Positions 25,738-34,612 of a stretch of DNA of 64,000 nt are shown in pieces; the stretch's first letter is position 1; each line of letters starts with the position of its first letter. Made by a program: the position numbers and the translations under genes. The notes under the pieces are model-generated. The model had not been told where the DNA came from, did no database searches, and saw nothing but the letters and a program-made list of their open reading frames with translations. Source of the stretch: Anaerolineae bacterium (GTDB taxonomy: Bacteria > Chloroflexota > Anaerolineae > Aggregatilineales > Phototrophicaceae); NCBI GenBank assembly GCA_020849765.1, contig JADLAY010000051.1, forward strand, positions 54,063-118,062, read 5' to 3'.

Positions 25738-26218
25738 CTACTTCCTCCATCTCGTCGCCACGGTCTTCTGGATCGGCGGTCTGGTCATCCTCACGGTGCT
25801 CGTCATCCCGGAAGCACGGCGCACGCTGGCGGAGAACCCGGCACTGCTCACGCTGATGACACGCCTACGCAAGCGCTTCGTGCCGCTGAGCAATCTCAGC
25901 CTGGCTGTGCTGGTCGCGACCGGCATGTTTCAAACGTCCGGCGATCCGAACTATGAAGGCCTGCTCCAGTTCAACAACGAGTGGAGCGTGGCCATTTTGC
26001 TCAAGCACGTGGCCGTCCTCGGCATGGTGCTGATCGGTCTGCTGCTCCAGTTCGGCACGATCCCGGCGCTGGAACGCGCCTCCTTTCTGCTCGAACGCGG
26101 CAAAGGTGACCCCGCCGAACACGAACATCTGCGCCGCCAGGAAGTCCGCCTGACGTGGATCAATCTGCTGCTCGGCATCGCTGTGCTCGGCTTCACGGCC
26201 TGGGCGACGGCCTTATAA
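25712..26218 (+). CDS. CopD/DUF4149-like four-helix membrane protein
   Basis: 168 residues with four predicted TM helices: SYFLHLVATVFWIGGLVIL, LSNLSLAVLVATGMF, LKHVAVLGMVLIGLLLQFG and WINLLLGIAVLGFTAWATAL. The HLVATVFWIGG opening is typical of the CopD and TMEM205-like fold. Such proteins are linked to copper or haem handling, but no copper partner is nearby. I use a TTG start because GGAGG stands nine bases before it; this gives an overlap with the upstream gene and probable translational coupling. Confidence 0.75.
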   Translation: MSPSLLALSYFLHLVATVFWIGGLVILTVLVIPEARRTLAENPALLTLMTRLRKRFVPLSNLSLAVLVATGMFQTSGDPNYEGLLQFNNEWSVAILLKHVAVLGMVLIGLLLQFGTIPALERASFLLERGKGDPAEHEHLRRQEVRLTWINLLLGIAVLGFTAWATAL

Positions 26219-26293
26219 GTGTTTGCCATTCTTGTGAAATAAAAGTACTTGAAACGTGATGGCCCACATCGACACACCTAGAGAGGAATCCTC

Positions 26294-28303
26294 TTGTCCG
26301 ACCGGATGAGTTACGTGCTGGCGGTGCTGCTCCTGATCGTGGCGGCGGTCTTTCGCATCCACGATCTGGCGACCCTGCCGCCAGGGCTGAGCAACGACGA
26401 GATCGACAACGTGCGCATCGTCGAAACTGTGCGCGATGGCACCATCGAGACGTATTACAACCTGCGCGGTGAAGGGCGTGAATCGCTCTACCAGATCTTC
26501 GTCGTCGCCATGACCACGTTCACCGGCAACGGCCTGATCGGTTACCGGCTGACGTCGGTCTTCGTTGGGCTGCTCACACTCGCCGTCGTCTACGTCCTGG
26601 GCAAACGCTTATTCGGCGCGCTGGCGGGCCTGGCCGGGATGGCCCTGCTCACCTTTGGCTTGTTCCCGACGCTGCTCGCGCGCGCCACGCTGCCGGAAGC
26701 ATTGCTGCCGCTGCTCACCGCTGCGACGCTGCTGGCGCTGGCGCAATCCCTGTCCGTCAACCGCGTCCATCACACAAGGTCGACCAACTCGATCTCGTTT
26801 GCCGCCCTCGGCGTGATCCTTGGGATCGGGTTCTATATTCACCCGCTCCACTATGGCATCGTGCTCGTCGCCATGGTCTTCATTGGCTACATGGTGTTAT
26901 CACGACAGCCGATCTCGCGCTTTACACTCGGCTTCACCAGCTTTGCCATCCTCGTCATGATTATCATCGTCATGCCCTATTTGATCGCGAGCATTCGCCA
27001 GCCGGAGCTGTCCGGCGCGGCGCGCGTGCTGATCGGTTACAACCAGGGCTTGATCGCCACCTTGCTCGACGGCCTGTCTGGCCTGATCTTCCGCGGTGAC
27101 GTCAACCCGATCTACAACCTGCCGCAGCGCCCACTGATCGATCTGATCAGCGGCATCATTGCAGCCCTCGGCCTGGTCGCCGCGCTTCGCTATTGGCGAC
27201 AGCCACGCTTCGCCCTGCTGCTGATCGCCGTCATCATCCTGCTGCCGCTGGCCCTGATCGCGCCGGACAGCCCGGACTTCAAGCGCTTCGCGCTCATTCT
27301 GCCGCTGGTGGCGCTCCTGTTCGGCGCAGGCATCGAAGCGCTGACTGCCACCATATCGCAATCCGGTCGCCTTGCCTTCGGCGTCATCCTCATCCTCTTG
27401 CTCGGATTTAACCTTCAGTGGACTTGGCGCGACCTGTTTGGTGAGTGGCGGGCGCTGCCTACCGTGCAAACCGCCTACCACGAGCGCCTGGGCGCGCTGG
27501 CGCGCTATCTGGATGGCACGTCGCTGACCACGCCAAGCCTCATTTGCACGCCCGAACTCTATCCGCCAGATGACGCCATGCATCTGGTCGACGCGCAGAT
27601 CATGGTGCTCATGATGCATCAGGTCGATGCGCCGCTGCGTTATGCCGATTGCGGCAGCGCGCTCGTCCTGGCTGATGGCGGCAACCAGCAGCAGATCGTG
27701 TTTCTGGAACCGGACGGACTGGAGCGCGTCAATCCCTATCTGGCGCAGTGGATCGACCAGGGTGCCATCCTGACGGAAGATGCGCCGCCCAATGCCGTGA
27801 TCAAGCTGGATGTGAGCCAATCACTGGCGGATACCATCGGGCGCTTCACGACGACCGCGACAGCCTCATTCGCGCCGGAAACGGGCAATGCAGATACGAT
27901 CGCGGAGACGCCGATACGCCTGGGCGGCAACATCACCTTCCTCGGCTACGATCGAGTGACGACCGATGCCTATGCCCCCGGCGCGGTTATCCCGGTCTAT
28001 ACCTACTGGCGTGTCGATGGTCAGGTACCGATGGATCTCCGTTTCTTCACGCACCTGCTGTCCGACCCGGCGGTGATCGCGGTGCAGGCGGATACGATCG
28101 GCGTCCGTGCCGATCTGCTCGAACTGCGCGACGTAATCATCCAGGCCACCTTCCTGCAGCTCCCGTTCACCATCCCCGAAGGCGATTATCTGCTCTCGAC
28201 CGGCGCCTACGAGCGCAATCGAGGGACGCGCCTGGGCGTCTTCGACGGCGATCAACTGCGCGGCGACCGGCTGTTCATTGGCACGATCACCGTGGCGCGC
28301 TAG
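26294..28303 (+). CDS. GT-C type membrane glycosyltransferase (GT39/ArnT-like)
   Basis: 669 residues with about 12 TM helices in the first 400 and a soluble C-terminal domain of about 250 residues. The first extracytoplasmic loop carries LSNDEIDNVR, whose Asp-Glu pair corresponds to the catalytic acid motif of the GT-C fold. These enzymes transfer a sugar from a polyprenyl-phosphate donor to lipid or protein outside the membrane. The TTG start has GAGAGGA six bases before it; ATG 26306 is an alternative. It follows the glycosidase genes, so both may act on the same surface glycan. Confidence 0.8.
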   Translation: MSDRMSYVLAVLLLIVAAVFRIHDLATLPPGLSNDEIDNVRIVETVRDGTIETYYNLRGEGRESLYQIFVVAMTTFTGNGLIGYRLTSVFVGLLTLAVVYVLGKRLFGALAGLAGMALLTFGLFPTLLARATLPEALLPLLTAATLLALAQSLSVNRVHHTRSTNSISFAALGVILGIGFYIHPLHYGIVLVAMVFIGYMVLSRQPISRFTLGFTSFAILVMIIIVMPYLIASIRQPELSGAARVLIGYNQGLIATLLDGLSGLIFRGDVNPIYNLPQRPLIDLISGIIAALGLVAALRYWRQPRFALLLIAVIILLPLALIAPDSPDFKRFALILPLVALLFGAGIEALTATISQSGRLAFGVILILLLGFNLQWTWRDLFGEWRALPTVQTAYHERLGALARYLDGTSLTTPSLICTPELYPPDDAMHLVDAQIMVLMMHQVDAPLRYADCGSALVLADGGNQQQIVFLEPDGLERVNPYLAQWIDQGAILTEDAPPNAVIKLDVSQSLADTIGRFTTTATASFAPETGNADTIAETPIRLGGNITFLGYDRVTTDAYAPGAVIPVYTYWRVDGQVPMDLRFFTHLLSDPAVIAVQADTIGVRADLLELRDVIIQATFLQLPFTIPEGDYLLSTGAYERNRGTRLGVFDGDQLRGDRLFIGTITVAR

Positions 28304-28413
28304 CCGCATAGCGCCAGCATTGGCTATTCCCGGAACGGATGCTTGCTGGGACAATAGGCACAGGCGAGGCGCGTCCTCGCCCTTGTCATCGCGGCACGGT
28401 ATTCAGAATCATC

Positions 28414-29403
28414 ATGTTTGAAATCGTCTTTCTCGGAACGTCCGCCTCCGCCCCGTCGATTCACCGGGGACTGAGCGCCACAGCCATCCTTGCCGGTGAG
28501 CATCGCTTTTTGATCGACTGTGGCGAAGGCACGCAGCGCCAGATTCTCCGCAGCGGCATCGGCTTCAAACGCCTGAATCGAATCCTCCTGACCCACGGCC
28601 ATCTCGATCACATCCTGGGCCTTGGCGGTTTGATGTCCACCTTTGCACGATGGGAGAGCATCGAGCAGGTCGAAATCTGGGGCGGCAAGACGACGCTGGA
28701 TCGCGTCAGTACGCTGCTCTATGGCGTCGTCCTCGACTACGAACGGCTGCCGATCGCCATCCATATGTACGATCTCAAGCCCGGCCCATTCGCTGAAACG
28801 CGGCAGTTCACCGTCACCGCTTTTCCGGTCACCCATCGTGGGCCGGGCTGCTTTGGCTTCAGCTTCGAAGAAAAATCACATCGTCCGTTTCTGGTCGAAA
28901 AAGCTGAAGCGCTCGGCGTGCCCGTCGGCCCAGAGCGCGGGCGTCTGGTGTCCGGGGAGAGCATCACGCTGGCGGATGGCCGCGTGATCACGCCGGACAT
29001 GGTGCTTGGAGAACTGGTGCCGGGCGTCAAATTCGTCTACATCGGCGACGTCGGGCGCACGGACAACCTGCGCGAATTCGTCCAGGATGCCAACACGCTG
29101 GTCATCGAAGCGACCTTCCTCGATTCCGAAGCCGAGCAAGCGCGGCAGTTCGGGCACCTGACAGCACGGCAGGCCGGGGAACTGGCCACCGAATGCAACG
29201 TCGGCTCGCTCATCCTCAACCACGTCTCGCGCCGTTATCGCGAGGTCGACATCATCAGCGAGGCTCGGCGCTATTTCCACAACGCCCACGTCGCCCGTGA
29301 TCTTGACCATTTCGTCACGCGTCGTGGCAAGCCGGTCGAAAAGGTGACGCCGCAGCCTGCCTGGATGTATGAACCTGAAGCCGAGAGCACGGACGGCAAG
29401 TAA
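28414..29403 (+). CDS. rnz: RNase Z-like metallo-beta-lactamase fold hydrolase
   Basis: 329 residues. The zinc motif is LLTHGHLDHILGLGG (HxHxDH); further ligands are in FPVTHRGPGCFGF, the GDVGRT aspartate segment and LNHVSRRY. Between them is the typical exosite-like stretch and the segment EATFLDSEAEQARQFGHLTA, which is conserved in tRNase Z proteins that cut the 3' trailer from tRNA precursors. The C-terminus is slightly extended. I chose ATG 28414, directly before the first beta strand (MFEIVFLGTSASAPS). Confidence 0.88.
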   Translation: MFEIVFLGTSASAPSIHRGLSATAILAGEHRFLIDCGEGTQRQILRSGIGFKRLNRILLTHGHLDHILGLGGLMSTFARWESIEQVEIWGGKTTLDRVSTLLYGVVLDYERLPIAIHMYDLKPGPFAETRQFTVTAFPVTHRGPGCFGFSFEEKSHRPFLVEKAEALGVPVGPERGRLVSGESITLADGRVITPDMVLGELVPGVKFVYIGDVGRTDNLREFVQDANTLVIEATFLDSEAEQARQFGHLTARQAGELATECNVGSLILNHVSRRYREVDIISEARRYFHNAHVARDLDHFVTRRGKPVEKVTPQPAWMYEPEAESTDGK

Positions 29404-29409
29404 CAAGCA

Positions 29410-29448
29410 ACAGCCCATCAGATGAACTCGCTGATGGGCTGTCTTTTT
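29410..29448 (+). terminator. Rho-independent terminator after rnz
   Basis: A perfect 12-bp stem (29410-29421 with 29431-29442), 9-base loop, then CTTTTT. It starts seven bases after the stop codon. Confidence 0.9.
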
Positions 29449-29472
29449 GGCAGTGGAAATCGCGAAAATCGC

Positions 29473-30285
29473 CTACTTGCGTGATCCCTCAAAGCGATTC
29501 AAGCGCAGCCGCGTTTGATGGCTGTCAGCACGCGCTTCACCCATGACGCCCTGGAAGTAGTCCTTTTGCCAGCCCTGCTTTGCTTCTTCGCTGTCGGCGA
29601 CGTGGAGACGCTGGTTGAACTGATTTCGATTCACTGACCAGTTGTTGTACGCCTTCTCAAGCTCCGGTTCGCCTGTGAGGGGCCGAATCTCGCCTGTGAA
29701 CTGCTCGACCTCGCCGCGCTTGACCGGGTAGATCATGCAGATCGGCTCGCCCTTCTGGAAAATGACGGGATAATGCGAGCGCGTGAACAACCAGTTCATC
29801 GTGAACGTGGCGATGTTCCAGTCCGTTTCGACGATGCCGTCGAGCGCCGCGATGCCGTCCTTGGGCATGTTCGACGGGCCGCGCACCATGAGGTTGTAGC
29901 CGGGAGGCGTGCGGAAGAGATACGGCAGGCTGAAGGTGAGCACGCCGTGGCCGAAGTGACTGATCGCGGAAAATGGCTCTTTGGCGCCCCTGGCATATTT
30001 GATGCGCACGGATTCCTGGCCCTCGGTGCCATCCCACATGGCCTTGAACTTGTGGTTGTTCAGAATCCACCAGCCATGCTGATTGGCGATCAACAAGGGC
30101 AGACAGCGATAGGCAAAGCGCATCCGCGTCTCGTCCATCCACGTGCGCTCTTGCCCGGCGGGGACGATGTCCATATTCATCTCGTGATTGATGGTGTAGG
30201 CGACGATCTTCTTGCCATCTTCGACGTCTAGCGATGCGGCAACCGGTGGATTGGCGGGCTGATCGGGATGCACGTCATTCGACAT
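29473..30285 (-). CDS. DUF6065-like protein
   Basis: 270 residues, soluble, no signal. The stretch RFAYRCLPLLIANQHGWWIL and later FSLPYLFRTPPGYNLMVRGP are, from memory, characteristic of the DUF6065 family, whose function is unknown. The protein is rich in Trp, Tyr and His. The ATG at 30285 has GGAGA seven bases upstream; a TTG at 30321 would lengthen it by 12 residues. It follows a four-gene minus-strand run after a 76-bp gap. Confidence 0.7.
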   Translation of the reverse strand: MSNDVHPDQPANPPVAASLDVEDGKKIVAYTINHEMNMDIVPAGQERTWMDETRMRFAYRCLPLLIANQHGWWILNNHKFKAMWDGTEGQESVRIKYARGAKEPFSAISHFGHGVLTFSLPYLFRTPPGYNLMVRGPSNMPKDGIAALDGIVETDWNIATFTMNWLFTRSHYPVIFQKGEPICMIYPVKRGEVEQFTGEIRPLTGEPELEKAYNNWSVNRNQFNQRLHVADSEEAKQGWQKDYFQGVMGEARADSHQTRLRLNRFEGSRK

Positions 30286-30361
30286 GGGGGCTTCTCCGCT
30301 TGGCTCACTGACTTCCGACAAACATTTCTCTCATTATAACGTGTGGCACTTGAGCGCGCGT

Positions 30362-31864
30362 CTATGGATTAGCCCGCTCAAGCAGCCAGAGACGAACGCT
30401 CGCGTCCGCTTCCGGCTCGCCCGGACGCGGATAGGCTCCCAGCAGCGTCGCCTGCGCGTCGATCTGGCTGGCGTCGACGCCGATCAGGCCGCCGCTTTCG
30501 ACCAGCACATAGGCCGCGCCATGGTCAGCCAGCGCCGCCTCGATTTGCGACAGCCCCGGCGCATCCGCGCACGTCATCGGCTGAAATCCTGCAGGCAGGT
30601 AGAAGTTCGCTCGGCGACAGCTATCCGGGAACATGCTGGCGATGATCGGCAGGTCGCGCCGCGTAATCGTCTGCGGAAAGGCGAGCACCGCTTCGCGCAG
30701 CCCATAGCCACTGCTGTGATCGCGCACGTACTGGCTGCGCATCAAGTCCGGCAGCGACAGTTCTGCCGGGTCGTCATAAGCCTGGAAGGCGAAGGGGACG
30801 AAAGCCAGCGCCAGGCTGAGGATGACCAGCGCGACGAACGGCACGTGCAGGGACAAACGCAGCCTCGCTGCCAGCAGACCGAGCCCGATTCCGGCGGCGG
30901 CGATCAGCGGCGGCAGCGTAACGACGAAATGGCGCGACTGCGCTTCCTGACCCAGGACGAGGATGATCAGCAGCGGCAGCAGAACTGCCACCAACAGCAG
31001 TCGCAGTGACTTGTTGCCCAAAACAAGGGCGAGCGCCAGCCCGGCACTCAGCACAGTCGGCCACGTGCCAGTCTGCAAATCGCGCAGGATGGCGATCAGA
31101 TGCTCAGTGTTTTCGACCAGGGTGATGCCCCCGCCGCCGCTGCCCGCCCCGACCCAATCCAGCGCCACCGCGAAGAAATCCGCCCCGCGCCCGATCAGAT
31201 ACGCCAGCGGCACGGCGAACAGCGCTGCCACAACGAGCGCGACGATCGTGATAAGCACGACTCGGCGCATGAACGGCGCGCGGCTCACGCCCAACACGAT
31301 CAGCGCAGCGCCGAGCGCAAACGGCGCGGCGGTGAACTTGAACAGCAGCGCCAGCGCAAGCACGACACCGGTCAGGATTGCATCGCGCACGCGACCCGTC
31401 CGCGCCAGACGCAAACTCGCCAGCAGCGCCCACAAGCCGAGCGCGCCCGCCGCCGCATCGCTGAAGGCCATCCGTTCATAGAAGAACAGGTAGGACGCGC
31501 CGATCCACAATCCGCCCGCCAGTACGAGGGCGAGCGCATTGCCCAGGCGGTGCGCCAGACCGAAAGCCGCCGCCAAGCCGATCAGCGCGACGAAGACGGT
31601 GGCGATGCGCCCGGTGAAAACTGGCGCATTCTGCGGGTAAAAGGCCGCGATCAGCCAGTGATTGATGATCTTGCCGTCGCTGATCGCCCAGAAGGGATGG
31701 CCGTTCCAGACTTCGACCGCGCGCGTCAGGTGCAGCCCTTCGTCGTTGTGTAAAGGCAACGCCTCCAGCGCGTGGATGCGCGACCACCAGAGCACGATCA
31801 GCAGCAGGCAGGCGAGCAGATAGAAACTCAAGCGCGAGCGAGCGGCAGGGGCATGGCGCAGCAT
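30362..31864 (-). CDS. GT-C type membrane glycosyltransferase
   Basis: 500 residues with about ten TM helices. The first periplasmic-side loop holds LPLHNDEGLHLTRAV, with the Asp-Glu expected of ArnT/PMT-like enzymes, and HPFWAISDGKIINHWLIAAF resembles the second acidic loop. The soluble C-terminus is about 120 residues. It should use a polyprenyl-linked sugar donor. The start, ATG 31864, is eight bases after the preceding gene's stop. It is the last gene of a run with a radical SAM protein and a lipoprotein. Confidence 0.8.
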   Translation of the reverse strand: MLRHAPAARSRLSFYLLACLLLIVLWWSRIHALEALPLHNDEGLHLTRAVEVWNGHPFWAISDGKIINHWLIAAFYPQNAPVFTGRIATVFVALIGLAAAFGLAHRLGNALALVLAGGLWIGASYLFFYERMAFSDAAAGALGLWALLASLRLARTGRVRDAILTGVVLALALLFKFTAAPFALGAALIVLGVSRAPFMRRVVLITIVALVVAALFAVPLAYLIGRGADFFAVALDWVGAGSGGGGITLVENTEHLIAILRDLQTGTWPTVLSAGLALALVLGNKSLRLLLVAVLLPLLIILVLGQEAQSRHFVVTLPPLIAAAGIGLGLLAARLRLSLHVPFVALVILSLALAFVPFAFQAYDDPAELSLPDLMRSQYVRDHSSGYGLREAVLAFPQTITRRDLPIIASMFPDSCRRANFYLPAGFQPMTCADAPGLSQIEAALADHGAAYVLVESGGLIGVDASQIDAQATLLGAYPRPGEPEADASVRLWLLERANP

Positions 31865-31871
31865 TGAGGCG

Positions 31872-32378
31872 TTATCCCAGGGTGCCCATGATGACGAGAT
31901 CGACCCAGATCCGAAATGCACCATCATGATGATTGAACAGGATGCGCGTCCGCCGTGGTAAGCGCAGCCACATGTAGGCGATCCGGCGCCGTTCCATCAG
32001 GGTCGTCCGGCTGCTCAGGTCGGCATACCAGTGCGGCTGCGGCATCAGAAACGGCAGATGGCGCCGGATAAAGGGCGCCTGTTCCTGCGCCAGGGCCACG
32101 ACGACCAGCGCAATGACCAGCGGGAGAAACGATCCAATTGGCAGCGTCATCAAGTCGGACAAGTAGACGAGAACGCCGATGATGAGGATCGTTGCCCACA
32201 ACGCCAGGTCGCGCAATGCGTTGTACTCCTGAGGCTTATCAGTATACGCTTCAAATATGTGCAGCAGCGGCCCCTTCAGCCGCCCACTGATCACGAGCGC
32301 GGCACGAATCAACTGAAAACTTCCAATCAGGATAAGTGGGATGCCGATTGGCGCCGCAATGACGCCGAACGACCGCAT
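31872..32378 (-). CDS. Three-TM membrane protein, unknown
   Basis: 168 residues: TM helices at about 4-26, 58-78 and 83-100 (SFLPLVIALVVVALAQE), then a basic C-terminal tail of about 70 residues with a final hydrophobic stretch. AAAGGG stands eight bases before ATG 32378. No motif is recognised. It lies between the radical SAM gene and the GT-C gene with gaps of 13 and 7 bases, so it probably works with them. Confidence 0.65.
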   Translation of the reverse strand: MRSFGVIAAPIGIPLILIGSFQLIRAALVISGRLKGPLLHIFEAYTDKPQEYNALRDLALWATILIIGVLVYLSDLMTLPIGSFLPLVIALVVVALAQEQAPFIRRHLPFLMPQPHWYADLSSRTTLMERRRIAYMWLRLPRRTRILFNHHDGAFRIWVDLVIMGTLG

Positions 32379-32391
32379 ATTCAAATCCCTT

Positions 32392-33459
32392 TCACAGGCG
32401 CATCAATGCTCGTGGCCCCTTATACAGCGGGCAAACACAACGCGCACACTCCGGGCGTTGGCCGCTTCGATAGGCGCGGCGCAGCGCCAGGGCATCCGGC
32501 GCATTGATGGCCTCGCGCAAAGGCGCGACATGTGGCGCTGCCGTCTTGTCACTACCGGCACGAGCCATCACAGGCAAAAAATAGCAGGGGCGCAGGCTGC
32601 CATCCACCTGAACGACCGCCGACAGATGCGGCGCATTGCAGCGTACAGATGGAAAACCGTCCCCGTTCAGCACACCTTGAAAATAATCGACCATCCGGCG
32701 CAGCTTGGCCGGTGATTCCGCCATCCGCCCGCTGCTGAAGTCTTCCGCGTAGTCGCGTTCGACTCGATTGAGGATCGCCGCGAACTGCGGGATGTCGTCA
32801 CGAGTCAGGGCATCGCTCGGTGGGCCATGATCGTCCGGCGCGCCCGGCCCCAGCGTCGCGATCAGCCGGTCGCCAAAGGCGTAGGGATTGCTCACGTCGA
32901 CGGTCAGAAAGCTGATCGAATTGACGCCAACGTCCTTGGCCGCATCGATGATTTGCGGCAGCTCGGCATAATTCAGACGCTGGATCGTCGTTCGTGTCGT
33001 CACGGGCACCCCGCCGGCACGAACGGCGCGAATGCCATCGAGCAGTAGTTCGAACCCATCCACCCCGCGGATCGCTTCGTAGGTCGCCGCCGTGCCCGCG
33101 TCCAGGCTGACGACGACCTCGTCCACGTGCGCGATCACGTCGGAGGCCTGGCGCCGGAGAAGCAGGCCGTTGGTCAGCAGAATCGTGCGCACACCTTTAT
33201 CGCGGAACTGCGCCGCGATCTGGGGCCAATGAGGATGCTGCATCGCCTCGCCGCCGCTGAGTACGACCCAGCGCACGCCCAACGCCTCGACCTCGCTCGC
33301 CAGATGATCGACCAGCTCGCGGCGCATGTTCAGGCGCGGGTTACGCCAGATATCACACGTGATGCAGCGGCTGTTGCAGCCATCGGTCAAATACAAGATC
33401 AGGATCGGTAGTGTTGTCAGCCGATCCTGAAGCAGATTTGGCAGGTGACGCCAACTCAT
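32392..33459 (-). CDS. Radical SAM protein with SPASM-like C-terminus
   Basis: 355 residues. The cluster motif is CNSRCITC (CxxxCxxC), followed by LSGGEAMQHPHW, the SAM-binding GGE motif. Near the end a Cys in VRCNAPHLS, one in LRPCYFLP and the group CARCVCP could bind an auxiliary 4Fe-4S cluster, as in SPASM or Twitch proteins. Such proteins modify peptides or small molecules; no precursor peptide is visible beside it. ATG 33459 begins six bases after the lipoprotein stop. Confidence 0.85.
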   Translation of the reverse strand: MSWRHLPNLLQDRLTTLPILILYLTDGCNSRCITCDIWRNPRLNMRRELVDHLASEVEALGVRWVVLSGGEAMQHPHWPQIAAQFRDKGVRTILLTNGLLLRRQASDVIAHVDEVVVSLDAGTAATYEAIRGVDGFELLLDGIRAVRAGGVPVTTRTTIQRLNYAELPQIIDAAKDVGVNSISFLTVDVSNPYAFGDRLIATLGPGAPDDHGPPSDALTRDDIPQFAAILNRVERDYAEDFSSGRMAESPAKLRRMVDYFQGVLNGDGFPSVRCNAPHLSAVVQVDGSLRPCYFLPVMARAGSDKTAAPHVAPLREAINAPDALALRRAYRSGQRPECARCVCPLYKGPRALMRL

Positions 33460-33465
33460 CGCCAA

Positions 33466-34587
33466 CTACCGGATGCGTGTCCAGGTGCCGGAGTCACCAC
33501 CGCTGAAGCGGAAGATGACATTCCCTGGCGCATCAATGTAGAAGCGCCCGCTGCCCGCCTCGAACTGGATTGTGCGATTTTCGCTGTTGATGTCGGAGGC
33601 CGCCCAGCCGATCTCCTGGTTCCAGGCGCCGATCGGGGCGAGTGTGTTGTAGTAGACCCAGTTGAACATCTGCTGCGGTATGTACAGCCCCGATGGTGCT
33701 GCCGTGTTGTTGACCGTTGTGCCATCCCAGTTGTTGACATAGACGATGTAGCGATTCTGGTCGAACTGTAGGCCATAAATGCGGTTGAGGCCGTTGGCGG
33801 TCACGTAGATCATGTAGCCGCGCTCGAATGGCTGGAAGTTGCCGGGGGCAGATGCGCCCAGCGCCTGCGGGCAGCCCGCATCCGGCGGCGCATATTGATC
33901 GCCGAAGAACCAGGAGATCGCGCAGGTGATGGTCACGCTCAGCGTTTGGGCGATCTCGTTGGCGCCGCGGACGGCCACCAGACGGAACAAGACCATGCGT
34001 CCCTGCGTCGATTGCAGCATGACCGGCAGCTGCCCGTTGGGCACGACGCCATAGGTGTTGACGATCACGCCCTGCGCGTTCAACTGCTCGATGCGCGCAC
34101 CATCAGCATTCTGCGTCGTCCAGAAGAGCGTCACGGGCGAGTTATCTGCGACACTGCTGGCCGTCGCCTGGAACGATACAATCACCGGCACATCCGGCGT
34201 ATTTGTGGCCGTGGGTGTCGAGGTTGGCCTTGGCGTGTTCGTCGGGCGCGGCGTCGAGGTACGTGTTGGCGTCGGCGTGCGCGTCCGGGTTGGCGTGCGC
34301 GAAGGTGTGAAGGTGGCGCTCGGCGTCTCCGTCGACGTCGCAGTCGCGGTCGTTGTGGGTGTGGGGGTTGGCGTGCGCGTCAGCGTGGCGGTCGGGCTTG
34401 CCGTGCTGGTGAATGTTGGCAGCGGCGTATCCGTCGGCGTTGGCGTAATCGTTGAAGTCGGACTCGGCGTCAGCGAAGGCAACTGCGCCAGCGTCGGGAT
34501 GGCGGCATCCTGAGCGATCGGCTGGCAACCCACAATTGAGAGAACAACGATGACCAGTGCAATCAGGGGTTTCGCTCTTATAATCAT
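33466..34587 (-). CDS. Lipoprotein with long Thr/Pro linker
   Basis: 373 residues from ATG 34587 (GGAGGG upstream). Signal peptide with lipobox LSIVGC, then about 110 residues of low-complexity Thr-Pro-Ser-Arg (for example TPTRTRTPTPTRTS), then an Ig-like segment (VPVIVSFQATASSVADNSPV) and a C-terminal globular region with YVNNWDGTT. It should be anchored on the outer face of the membrane and extend through the wall. No catalytic motif is seen. The longer frame up to 35043 overlaps the divergent gene and is not used. Confidence 0.75.
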   Translation of the reverse strand: MIIRAKPLIALVIVVLSIVGCQPIAQDAAIPTLAQLPSLTPSPTSTITPTPTDTPLPTFTSTASPTATLTRTPTPTPTTTATATSTETPSATFTPSRTPTRTRTPTPTRTSTPRPTNTPRPTSTPTATNTPDVPVIVSFQATASSVADNSPVTLFWTTQNADGARIEQLNAQGVIVNTYGVVPNGQLPVMLQSTQGRMVLFRLVAVRGANEIAQTLSVTITCAISWFFGDQYAPPDAGCPQALGASAPGNFQPFERGYMIYVTANGLNRIYGLQFDQNRYIVYVNNWDGTTVNNTAAPSGLYIPQQMFNWVYYNTLAPIGAWNQEIGWAASDINSENRTIQFEAGSGRFYIDAPGNVIFRFSGGDSGTWTRIR

Positions 34588-34612
34588 GGCGCTGCCCTCC
34601 AGGTTCGGGAGT

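Noticed and set aside
34200..34460. Tandem DNA repeat in the lipoprotein gene
   Set aside because: Explained by Thr/Pro-rich coding with repeated codons; no regular unit.
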